This document shows positions 26,767 to 38,700 of a stretch of 52,280 nt of DNA, piece after piece. Under the pieces are notes generated by a model. It was not told the origin of the DNA, searched no databases, and saw nothing but the letters and a program-made list of their open reading frames with translations. This stretch comes from DASVEE01 sp036399695 (GTDB taxonomy: Bacteria > Acidobacteriota > Thermoanaerobaculia > Gp7-AA8), in assembly GCA_036399695.1 (NCBI GenBank), contig DASWMP010000266.1, positions 1-52,280 on the forward strand. Direction: 5' to 3'. The first letter of the stretch is position 1; each line of letters starts with the position of its first letter. A program made the translations under genes and the position numbers.

Positions 26767-29700
26767 CTACAGCTCCCCTACCTCCATCTCCTCTTCCTCG
26801 AAGTCGACGGCCACGTCGTGCTTCGTGCGCAGGAGCTCGGTCGCCAGGGCGATGCCGGTCACTGTCGGGTATTCGAAGAACAGGCGCGTCGGGACTTCGA
26901 GCTCGAAGGCGCGTTCGATGTGGGCCTTGACCCGGAGCAGGGACAGGGAGTTGCCGCCGAGGTCGAAGAAGTGGGCGTTGGCGCTGACGGGGCTCTCGAG
27001 CTTGAGGATCTCCTGCCAGATTCCGGCGATCTGCTTTTCGGTTTCGGTGCTGGGGGCGACGTAGCCGTCGTGGCCCTGGCGGTCGGGCTCGGGGAGCGCT
27101 TTCTTGTCGACTTTGCCGTTGGCGTTGAGGGGGAACGACTTCAGCACCACGTACGCCGTCGGGAGCATGTGGTCGGGCAGCGACTGCTTGAGCGTCTGGC
27201 GGAGGGCCGGCTCATCCCACTCGCCTGCCGGGACGACGTAGGCCGCGAGGTACTTGTTGTTGCCTTCGCCGAGAGCCATCACGACGGCGTCGCGGATAGC
27301 CGGAAGACGGGTGAGGTGCGCTTCGATCTCGCCCAGCTCGATGCGGAAGCCGCGGATCTTGACCTGATCGTCCACGCGGCCGATGAAAGCCAGCGTGCCG
27401 TCAGGCAGGTAGCGGACGAGATCGCCCGTGCGGTAGAGGCGCTCGGCACCAACCGTAATGAACTTCTCGGCCGTCAGTTCATCGCGGTTCAGGTAGCCGC
27501 GAGCCAGGCCTGGGCCGCCGAGGTAGAGCTCACCAATGGCGCCGGTGGGGAGGGGGCGCTGGGAGCGGTCGAGGACGTGGAGGGAGGTGCCGTTGATCTT
27601 CGTGCCGAGGGGGATGGGCTGGCCGAAGTCCGCGGTGCGGGGGACGGTGTAGCAGGTGCTGAAGGTGGTGTTCTCGGTGGGGCCGTAGCCGTTGATGACG
27701 GCCACGTTCTCCATCGCCGCGTAAACGCGGGCGACGGCGGCGGGGCTGATGACGTCGCCGCCGGCCAGGACGTAGCGCAGCGAGCCGCGCTTCGGAAGCT
27801 GATAGCTCCACTGCTCGAACAGACCGGCGGTGAGCCAGAGGGTGTTCACGCGGTGCTCGTCGATCTGCTGGTTCAGGACCTTCAGGTCGATGAGGCTCTC
27901 CGGGTAGAGGATGAGCTGCCCGCCGTTGAGCAGCGCGCCCCACATCTCGAACGTGGCCGCGTCGAACGCGCAGGTCGATGCCTGCAGGATGCGCGTTTCG
28001 CCGTTCAGCGCGACGTAGTGGTTGTTGATGACGAGGCGCACCACACCGCGGTGCTCGACCATGACGCCTTTCGGCGTGCCGGTGGAGCCGGACGTGTAGA
28101 TGACGTACGCCAGGTTGCGCGGCGTGAGGCCGAGCGCGGCGTGGTCGAGGTTCTGATCCGAGTAGCGCGCCAGCAGCACGTTGCGGAAACCGGCGTCGAT
28201 CGGCATGGTCGGGTAGTCGCTGAAGGCGTCGGTGAGCTGCAGCAGCTCACCCTGGGTCAGGACGAGACTGAGCCCGGAGTCCTCGAGGACGTGCGCGATG
28301 CGCTCCTCGGGGTAGTTCGGATCGATCGGGACATAGGCGCCGCCGGCTTTGAGGATACCGAGGATGCCGACCAGCATGTCGAGCGAGCGCTCGACGCAGA
28401 TACCGACCCGCGAATCCGGCTTGACGTTCTTGTCGACGAGGTAGCGCGCCAGCTTGTTGGCCGCGGCATTGAGCTCGCCGTACGTCATCTCTTCATCGTT
28501 GAAGACGACGGCGGTGGCGTCCGGCGTCGCGGCGGCGTGCTGCTCGAACAGCTCGTGGATCGTGAGGTGCTCGGGGAAGGCGACGTCCGGCTGCTCCCAC
28601 TCTGTGCGGCGGGCGCGGTCGGCTTCGGTCATGACGTCGATGGTCCGCAGCGGTGCAGCGGGTGCGGCAACGGCGTTGCGCAACAGCACCTCGAGGCTGG
28701 CGCCGAGACGCTCGATGGTCGGCTGCTCGAACACGTCGGTGGAGTAGGCCCACGACAGCTCCAGACCTTCGGGGCGCTCGGTCACGAGCAGCTCGAGATC
28801 GAAGCGGCTGGTGCCGAACGTATCGGCGGCGTTCTCGATCGAGAGGTCCGGCAGCGTGACGTTCGTCTCTTCGTTGTTGCGGAAGGTGAAGACGATCTGC
28901 ACGAGCGGCGAGTGGCTGAGGCTCCGCTCGACCTTCAGCTCGTCCACCAGCATCTCGAAGGGGATGTCCTGGTTGACGTGGGCGTCGAGGCTGGTGCGCT
29001 TGACCTGCTCGAGCAGCTCGTCGAAGGTCGTGGCGGTGGAGAGATCGGTGCGCAGGACCACGTTGTTGACGAAGAAGCCGATGAGGCTTTCGACGTCCTG
29101 GTGCGTGCGTCCGGCGATGGTGTTGCCGATGACGATGTCGGTCTCGTTGCTCCAGCGCCCGACGAGGAGCGCCAGGGCGCTCTGCAGCACCATGTAGAGG
29201 CTGGCGTTGCGTCCGCGGGCGAGGCCGTTGAGCTCCGCGAGCAGTGCCGGGTCGAGGAGCTGCACGCGGCGGGCGCCGGCGAAGCCCTGCACGGCCGGCC
29301 GCGGCTTGTCGAGCGGCAGGCGGTGGACGGGCGGGAGGTCGGCGAGCTGCGTGCGCCAGTAGGCGAGCTGCCCTTCGAGCACGTCGCCCTGCAGCCAGTT
29401 GCGCTGCCACTTGGCGTAGTCGGCGTACTGGATGGCCAGCGGCGCGAGCGGCGACTCCTTGCCGCTGCTGAAGGCTTCGTAGAGCGCCACGAACTCGCGA
29501 ATGAGCACGCCGATGGACCAGCCGTCCGAGGCGATGTGGTGCATGGTGAAGAGCATCACGTGCTCGGTCTCGCCGAGCTTCAGGAGTGACGCGCGCACCA
29601 TCAGATCGCCGGAGAGGTCGAACGGCGTACGCGCTTCCGCCATCGCCAGCTCCTGCACGCGCAGCTCGCGTGCGGCGGGGTCGAGCGACGTGAGGTCGGT

Positions 29701-32700
29701 CGGCGCGATGACGATCGGACGGACGTCGTTGATGACCTGGCGTGCGGTGCCGAGGTCGGCGACGTACGTCGTGCGGACGATCTCGTGACGGCGGACGATC
29801 TCGTCGAGCGCCTGCTGCAACGCGGCGGTGTCGAGCCGGCCGCGCAGACGGAACGCCGCCGGCATGTTGTACTGCGCGCTCCTGCCGGTGAGCTGGTCGA
29901 CGAACCAGAGGCGCTGCTGCGCGAACGAGAGCGGCAGCTCCTGCGAGCGGTCGGCCGGGACGATGGCGTGGTGCTCCGACTGCGAGAGCGCGTCGAGATG
30001 CGCGGCCAGCGAGCGGATGGTGCTGTGCTCGAAGAGCGCGCGCACCGGGATCTTCTTGTCGAACGACTGGCTGACGGCGCTGGCGACGCGCGTGGCGAGC
30101 AGCGAATGGCCGCCGAGCTCGAAGAAGTTGGCGGTGACGCTGGGGGACGTCTGGAGCTTGAGGACGGTCTGCCAGATCTCCACGAGGAGACGCTCGGTGG
30201 CGGTCGCAGGCTCGACGTGCTCCGCGGTTGCCTGACGAACGACGGCGGGCAGGGCCTTGCGATCGATCTTGCCGTTGGCGTTGAGCGGGAACGCGCTCAG
30301 GACGCACCAGCCGGTGGGGATCATGTACTCGGGCAGCGCTTTGGCCAGGCGGGCCTTGAGCTCGGGGAGGATGGAGTCGTCGTCGCCGATGACGTAGGCG
30401 ACCAGGGCTTTGTCCTCCTCTTCTCCCTGCACGACGACGAGAGCGTCTTTGACGGTCTGCTTGAGCGTCGCTTCGATTTCGCCCGGCTCGATGCGGAAGC
30501 CGCGGACTTTGATCTGGTCGTCGACGCGGCCGAGGAACTCGAGATCGCCGGAAGGCAGCATGCGTACGACGTCGCCGCTGCGGTAGAGACGCCCCTCGCC
30601 GAACGGATTGGCGATGAACTTCGCGGCCGTGACGTCGGGCTGGTTGACGTAGCCTTTGGCCACGCCGGCGCCGCCGATGCAGAGCTCACCAGCCACACCG
30701 ACGGGCGCGAGCTGCTGGGCCTCGTTGAGGACGTAGAGCTCGTGGTTGGACATGGCGCGGCCGATGGGGAGGCGCGCGTTCCGGGCCGCGTTGCGCGCCG
30801 CGTTGTCCGTTTTCCGTTGTCCGTTGTCCGTGCTGCGGTGCTGGTTTTCGGTTGTTGGTTGTTGGTTGTTGGTGCTGTGCTCGGCGATGGTGCCGCGGAG
30901 AGAGGCGGTTACGTCGTAGATCGCGCAGCCTACGACGGTCTCGGTGGGACCGTAGTGGTTGTAGATCCGGGCGTTGGGGAAACGGGTCTGGAGCTCGCTG
31001 GCGAGCGTAGCCGGGAAGGCTTCTCCGCCGATCACGAAGACGTGGGGCGTGTTGCTCACGTGGTTGGCGGCCAGGAGGGAGAGCGCGCCGGTGACGTGCA
31101 TGGGCGTCATGCGCAGGAGGTAGGCGTCGCGCCTCCCCTCGGTCCCAGAGGTCCCATCGTTGCCCAGCATCTCGCCGAGTTGCAGCAGCTCTTCACCCGG
31201 AGCCGTCAGGTTGACGGCACCGCCGCGGAGCAGCGGCACGTAGAGGCTGGGCACCGTGATGTCGAAGCCGTGGGAAGTCACGACGAACGAACCGCTCAGG
31301 TGCTCGCCGTAGTAGTGCTGTGAGGCGAAGGCGCAGTAGTCGAGCAGGCCGCCATGCGTGATCTCCACCCCCTTCGGGACACCGGTGGAGCCGGAGGTGT
31401 ACATGACGTAGGCGCTGTCGTCGTGGCTCACCGCGATGTCGGGGTTGTGGGTTGCGTAGGGCAGCTCCTCATCCACGATGACGAGCTGCAGGCCGGCGGG
31501 GAGTTTCGCCGCGAGGCTCTGCTGCACGGCCACGCATTCGATCTCACCGTTGGTGATGATGTGCTGCAGGCGGTCGGTGGTGTTGCTCGGCTCGAACGGG
31601 ACGTACGTCATCCCGGCCTTGAGGATGCCGAGCATGCTCACCAGCGCTTCGGGCGAGCGCTCGACGTAGAAGCCGACGCGCGCTTTGGCCGGGAGTGACT
31701 TCGCCAGGAGAGCATGCGCGAGACGGTTGGCCTGCTCGTTGAGCGTGCGATACGTGAGGGTGCGCTCGCCAGCGACGACGGCAACGGCATCCGGCGTCAG
31801 GGCCGCCTGCGCTTCGAAGGCCACATGGACGCAGGGCTCGCTGCTGCGGTCGACGGTCGCCCCTTCGGAGCGGACGACCTCCGTCACCAGCGGCAGCGCG
31901 TACACGGGGCGCTCCGGCGCGGCGACGATGCCGCGCAGCAGCAGCTCGAAGCTGGCGGCCATCCGCTCGATGCTTTCGCGCTCGAAGAGGCTGGTGGCGT
32001 AGTGCCACTGAAGGCTGAGCTGCGCCTCTCCCTCGATGGCGGTCAGGTTGAGGTCCGTCTTGATCAGCGACGAACCGGCGCCGAGCGGGGCGAGCTCGAG
32101 GCCCGGGAGCTGCGGCAGGGCCGCCGTCCCCTTGAGCATCGAAAACATGATCTGGAAGAGGGCACCGTGACCGAGGCTGCGCTCCGGCTTCAGCTCGTCG
32201 ACGAGCGTCTCGAACGGAATGGCCTGGTGCGCGTAAGCGTCGAGCGCGGTCTGCTTCGCCTCTTCGAGCAGCGCGTGGAACGACTGCGTCTCGGAGAGGC
32301 GGGTGCGCAGCACGAGGGTGTTGACGAAAAAGCCGATGAGCGGGTCGAGGTCGCGGTGCTCGCGGCCGGCGATGGGGCTGCCGATCACGATGTCGTTGCC
32401 GCGGCTCCAGCGTCCCAGGAGGAGCGCGAAGGCGCTCTGGAGGACCATGAAGAGCGTGGCCCGGTGGCCGTGCCCGAGCTCTTCGAGCTGGGCGACGAGC
32501 TGGCGGTCGAGCGTGCGCTCGACGGTGCCGCCTTCGAAGCGCTGCTGCGCCGGACGCGGTTTGTCCAGCGGCAGGCTGTGCACCGGCGGGACGCCGGCGA
32601 GCTGCACGCGCCAGTAGTCGACGTGGCGCTCGTAGGCTTCGCCCTGGAGCTGGGTACGCTGCCAGGCAGCGTAGTCGGCGTACTGGATCGGCAGCGGTGC

Positions 32701-35700
32701 GAGCGGGCTGACTTCGCCGTGGACGCAGGCGCGATAAAGCGCGGCAAACTCGCCGATCAGCACATCGACCGACCAACCGTCCGAGGCGATGTGATGCATG
32801 GTGAAGAGAAGGACGTGCTCCTCTTCGGCGAGCTGCAGCAGGACGGCGCGGAGCATGAGGTCGCGGGCGAGGTCGAACGGACGGGCCGCTTCTTCCTGCG
32901 CCAGACGCTGCACGGCCGTCTCGCGATCGGCAGCGTCGAGCTGCGTGAGGTCGACGAACTGCAGCGGCAGCGGCTCGGCCGCGCCGATCTGCTGGATCGC
33001 TTCATCACCAAACGTACTGAAGCGGGTGCGCAGCACTTCGTGACGCTCGATGATGGCATCGAAGGCCGCCTGCAGCGCATCGCGGTCGAGTGCACCGGTC
33101 AGGCGCAGCGCGCCGGGCATGTTGTACTGCGCGCTCCCCTCTTCGAGCTGGTCGATGAACCAGAGACGCTGCTGCGCGAACGACAGCGGCAGCGGCCCGG
33201 TGCGATCGGCCGCCGGAATAGACGCATGGACAGTCACGGATTGCTGTTCGAGGTAACGTGCGAGCGCGCGGACGCTGTTGTGCTCGAAGAGCGCGCGCAC
33301 CGGGACGGTGCGGTCGAACGCCTGGCTGACGACGCTGACGATGCGCGTGGCCAGCAGCGAGTCGCCGCCGAGCTCGAAGAAGTTGCCGGTGACGCTGACG
33401 TCGCCGTCGAGCTTCAGGACCTGCTGCCAGATGGCGGCCAGGCGCATCTCGGTCGGGGTGGAGGCGGCGACGTACGTGTCGCGCGTCTGGCGCTCCGGCT
33501 CCGGCAGGGCGCGACGATCGACCTTGCCGTTCGCGTTGAGCGGCAGAGACGGCAGGATGACGAACGCCGCCGGAACCATGTAGTCGGGCAACGTCTGCTT
33601 GAGCGCCTGCCTCAACTCCTCGGCCGGGCGATCGGTGGCGACGTAAGCGGCCAGGTATTTGTCGCTGCCGCTGCCCTTGACGAGGACGACGGTCTCGCGA
33701 ACGCCGGTGATGCGCAGGAGCTGTGTCTCGATCTCACCCGGCTCGATGCGGAAGCCGCGCAGCTTGACCTGGTCGTCGATGCGGCCGATGAAGGCGAGAT
33801 TGCCGTCCGGGAGAACGCGGGCAAGATCGCCGGTGCGGTACAGGCGGGTGGCAACCTGTGGCCGCCGGCCGGTGGCCATCTCGATGAACTTCTCCGCGGT
33901 CAGCTCGGGGCGGTTACGGTAGCCGCGGGCCAGGCCGGCTCCACCGACGCACAGCTCACCGATGGCGCCGTGCGGGAGCGGGTTGCCGGCGGCATCGAGC
34001 ACGTGCACGGTGGTGCCGTTGATGGCGTGGCCGAGAGGCACGGCCTGGGTGAAATCGGTGTCGCGGGCGATCGGGTAGAAGGTGGTGAAAGTGGTGTTCT
34101 CGGTCGGGCCGTAGACGTTGCTGATCGTCACGTCCGGCATGGCAGCGTAGACGCGCGCCACGGCCGCGGGGCTCATGACCTCGCCGCCGGTGAGCACATG
34201 CTGCAGCGAGCCGGATCGTGGCAGGAGATGGCTCCACTGCTCGAACAGGCCGGTGGTGAGGAAGATGGTGGTGATGCCGTGGCCGTCGAGCTCGCGGTTG
34301 AGCACCGTGAGGTCGATCAGGGTATCGGGGTAGAGCACGAGACGGCCACCGTTGAGGAGGCTGCCCCAGATCTCGAAGGTCGCGGCGTCGAATGCGCAGG
34401 AGGCGATCTGGAGGATGCGGGTCCGCCCGTCGAGCGGGACGTAATGGTTGTTGATGACGAGACGGACGACGCCTCGGTGCTCCACCATGACGCCCTTCGG
34501 CTTGCCCGTCGAGCCCGACGTGTACATGACGTACGCGAGGTCGCCGGTGCCGGCGTTCAACGACGGATTCGTGCGCGGCTGGCCAGCGGTGAGGCCGGGC
34601 GTCTCGAGCACGATGGCCTCGACGTTCCCCGGCGTGCTGTCGAGCAGGGTGGCCTGCGTCAGCAGGATGCGCACGCCGCCGTCTTCGAGCATGAAGCGCG
34701 AGCGCTCGGCCGGATAGCCGGGATCGAGCGGCAGGTACGCCGCGCCGGCCTTGAGCACGGCGAGCGTAGCGATGATGTTGTCGAAGGTACGCTCGGCACG
34801 CAGCCCGACGAGCTCACCTCTGTTCACGCCTTTGGCGAGCAGGAGGTGGGCGAGCTGGTTGGCGCGCTCATTCACTTCCGCATACGTGAGCGTCTCGCCG
34901 TCGCGGACGAGGGCCACGGCGCCGGGGGCGCGCAGCACCTGCGCTTCGAACAGCTCGTGAATCGCGGCGTCAGGGAAAGCGGCCTGCGCCTCCTCGGCAA
35001 CGACCACACCGTCCGTCAGCGGGAGCGCGTCGATTGCGGATTCAGGCGCGGCCACGATGCCGCGGAGCAGCGTCTCGAAACTCGCGGCCATCCGCTCGAT
35101 GCTCTCGGCTTCGAACAGCGCAGTCGCGTACTCCCAGTGCAGCTCCATGGCGCCGTTGCGCGGCGAAGCGATGAGGTTGAGGTCGAACTTGGCGGTCGCC
35201 AGCTCCGGCGCCAGCAGCTCGACCTCGAGCTCCGGGAGATTCGGCATCGCCAGATCCGGCGCCTGCGACAGCGCAATCTGGAAGAGCGCACCGTGGCTGA
35301 GGCTACGCGCGGAGCCCAGCTCGTCGACGAGCTTCTCGAACGGGATGGATTGGTGCGCGTAGGCGTCGAGCGAGGTTTGCTTCGTCTGCTCCAGCAGCTC
35401 GCGGAACGAGGCGGTGCCGGTGAGGCGCGTGCGGAGCACGAGCGTGTTGACGAAGAAGCCGATGAGCGGATCGAGCGCGCGGTGCTCGCGGCCGGCGATG
35501 GGGCTGCCGAGGACGATGTCGTTGCTGTGGCTCCAGCGGCCGAGGAACAGGGCGAAGGCGCTCTGGAGGAGCATGAAGAGGCTGGCGTGATGACTCTGAG
35601 CGAGCGCGTCGAGCTCCGCCAGGAGGGGGGCGTCGATACCGCGGACGACGGCCGCACCTTCAAAGCGCTGCTGCGCCGGGCGAGGCTTGTCGAGCGGCAG

Positions 35701-38700
35701 GCTGTGCACCGGCGGCAGGTCGGCCAGTTGCGTCTTCCAGTAAGCGAGGTGGCGCTCGTAGACGTCACCCTGCAACTGCGTGCGCTGCCACTGGGCATAG
35801 TCGGCGTATTGGATGGGCAGCGGCGCGAGCGGGTTTGCTTCGTTCGAGGTGAAGGCGCGATAGAGCGCGCCAACTTCTTCGAGGAGGACGCCGACCGACC
35901 AGCCGTCGGCAGCGATGTGGTGCGCGGTGAGGAGCAGGACGTGCTCCTGCCCGGCGAGCCGAACGAGCGCCACGCGCAGCATCAAGTCATTGCGGAGGTC
36001 GAAGGGACGGGCCGCTTCCTCTGAGGCGACGCGACGGAGGGCGGCTTCCCGCTCCGCTGCCGCCACCTGCGACAGGTCGACATGGCCGATGACGATCGGC
36101 TCGGTGGGACGGATCTCCTGGAGACGCGTCTCGCCACTCTCGACGAAGCGGGTGCGCAGCACTTCGTGGCGCTCGACGATGGCGTCGAAAGTCTGCTGCA
36201 GCGCGGCGCGGTCGAGCGTGCCGTCGAGGCGCAGCGCGGCGGCCATGTTGTACTGCGCGCTCCCCTGCTCGAGCTGGTCGATGAACCAGAGGCGCTGCTG
36301 CGCGAACGACAGCGGCAACGGCTCGTTGCGGTCGGCGGCAGGAATGTCGTGGTGGCCCGTGACGGTCTGCTGGTCGAGCCAGGCGGAGAGAGTGCGGACG
36401 GTGTTGTGCTCGAAGAGCGCGCGCACCGGCATCTTCGTTCCGAAGGCTTCGCTCACGGCGCTGGCGATGCGCGTAGCCAGCAGCGAGTGGCCGCCGAGCT
36501 CGAAGAAGTTGGCGGTGACGCTGACGCGATCGAGCTTCAGGATCTGCTGCCAGATGGCGGCGAGGCGCGTTTCCGTCTCCGTCGCAGGGGCGTCGTAATC
36601 GTGCTCCTGCTGGCGCTCCGGCTCCGGCAGCGCTTTCTTGTCGACTTTGCCGTTGCTGTTGAGCGGGAAGGCCGGGAGGCGGACGAACGCCGCCGGCACC
36701 ATGTACTCGGGCAACGTCTGCTTGAGCGCGTTGCGCAGCAGGTCGCGCCACTCCTGTTCATCGGCGTCGGCAAGCTCCCCTTCGGCGACGACGTACGCCG
36801 CGAGGTACTTGTCCGTGGACTCGCCACGCGCCAGGACGACGCCTTCACGGACGCCATCGACGCGGCGCAACTGCGCCTCGATCTCACCGAGCTCGATCCG
36901 GAAGCCGCGGACTTTGACCTGATCGTCCGTACGGCCGATGTAGGCAATGTCGCCGTTCGGCAGGAAGCGGACGAGATCACCGGTCTTGTAGAGGCGCGTC
37001 GCGATTTCCGATTCCCGATTTCCGATTTCCGGAGCAAGCGCCGGAGACGCGGAGCTCATCTGTCCCATAGGTCCCATCTGTCTAATAGGTCCTATCGTCT
37101 GCCCGGGCACCGTAATGAACTTCTCGGCCGTCAGCTCGGGGCGGTTCAGGTAACCACGTCCGAGGCTGGGTCCGGCGATGTGCAGCTCGCCGATGGCGCC
37201 GATGGCTACCGGCTCGTTATGCGCGGAGAGGATGTAGTGCTGGTAGTTGCGCAGGCCGGTGCCGATGGAGAGGCGGTGCGGCAGCGGCTCGTTGTTGTCG
37301 ACCTTGTGGTTGCAGGTGTAGACCGTCGCTTCGGTCGGGCCGTAACCGTTCCAGAGGGCGCCGACGCGGGTGGCCATCTTCTGCTGCAGCTCGAACGTGA
37401 GCGGCTCGCCGCCGGCGAGGGCGACGACGTCCTTCTGCCCTTGCCAGCCGGCGTCGATGAGCTGCGTCCAGCGCGAGGGCGTGGCCTGCACGAGCTGGAA
37501 GCGGTTGGCTTCGAGGAAGCGGCGCAGTTCCGCGGCGTCGAACTGGCAGGCTTCATCGGCGACGACGACCGTACCGCCCATCTGCAGGCAGCCGAACCAC
37601 TCGAAGAAGGCAATGTCGAACGTCGTGGCGGTGAGCAGCAGCCAGCGCTCGACGGTGGGCAGTGCGAGACGGTCGAGGAGCGCGGTCCCGAAGTTCACGG
37701 CCGAGCCGTGGGAGATCATCACGCCCTTCGGCTGCCCGGTCGTGCCTGAGGTGTAGAGGACGTACGCGAGGTGCGACGGCTCCAATCCCAGAGCCACCGG
37801 ATCGAGGTTCTCCACCGGATACCCATAAGTCCCATCGGTCCGATCGCTGAAACCATCCAGCGCGAGCAACTCGACGCCGGTGAAGCCGAGGCGATCGCGC
37901 AGACCGCTGCGCGTCAGGATGATCTGCACGCCGCCGTCGGTGAGCATGTGCTGGATGCGGGCATCCGGCAGCGTGGCGGAGAGCGGGACGTAGGCGCCGC
38001 CGGCCTTGAGGATGGCCAGCATGGCGATGACGGTCTCGGCGCTCGGCTCGACGTAGATGCCGACGAGCGAGTCCGGCCTGACGCCGCGCTGCACGAGGGC
38101 GTGCGCCACCTGGTTGGCGCGCTCGTTCAGCTCGCGGTACGTCAGTCGGCGGTCACCGGATTCGAGGGCGATGGCGTCCGGCGTGCGGAGCACCTGCGCC
38201 TCGATCAGCTCGTGCACGTGCTTGTCCGTCGGGTAGTCGCCATTCGTCTCATTCCAGAGAGCGAGCTGGCGGCGGTCGGCGCCGGTGAGCAGCGGCAGGC
38301 GGTGGATGGAAGTGCGGGGATTGCGGGCGATGCCGTCGAGCAGCACGGCGAAGCTGCCGGCCATGCGCTCGATGGTACCGGCTTCGAAGAGGCTGTCGGC
38401 GTAGCTCCAGGTGAGCGTGAGGCCGTCGCCCTCTTCCACGGCGTTCAGGTGCAGGTCAAACTTCGTTGCTTCGGTGCCCTGCTCCAGCGCGTGCGCGGTG
38501 ACGCCCGGCAGCGCCAGGCGCAGCGGGTTCTCCTTCTGCAGCGTGAAGATGATCTGGAAGAGCGGCGCGTAGCTGAGGCTGCGCTCCGGCTTCAGCTCAC
38601 CGACCAGGGCGTCGAAAGCGACGTCCTGGTGGGCGAAGGCGTCGAGGATGGTCTGGCGGTTCTGCAGCAGCAGGTCGTCGAACGTCATCGCGTCCGTCAG

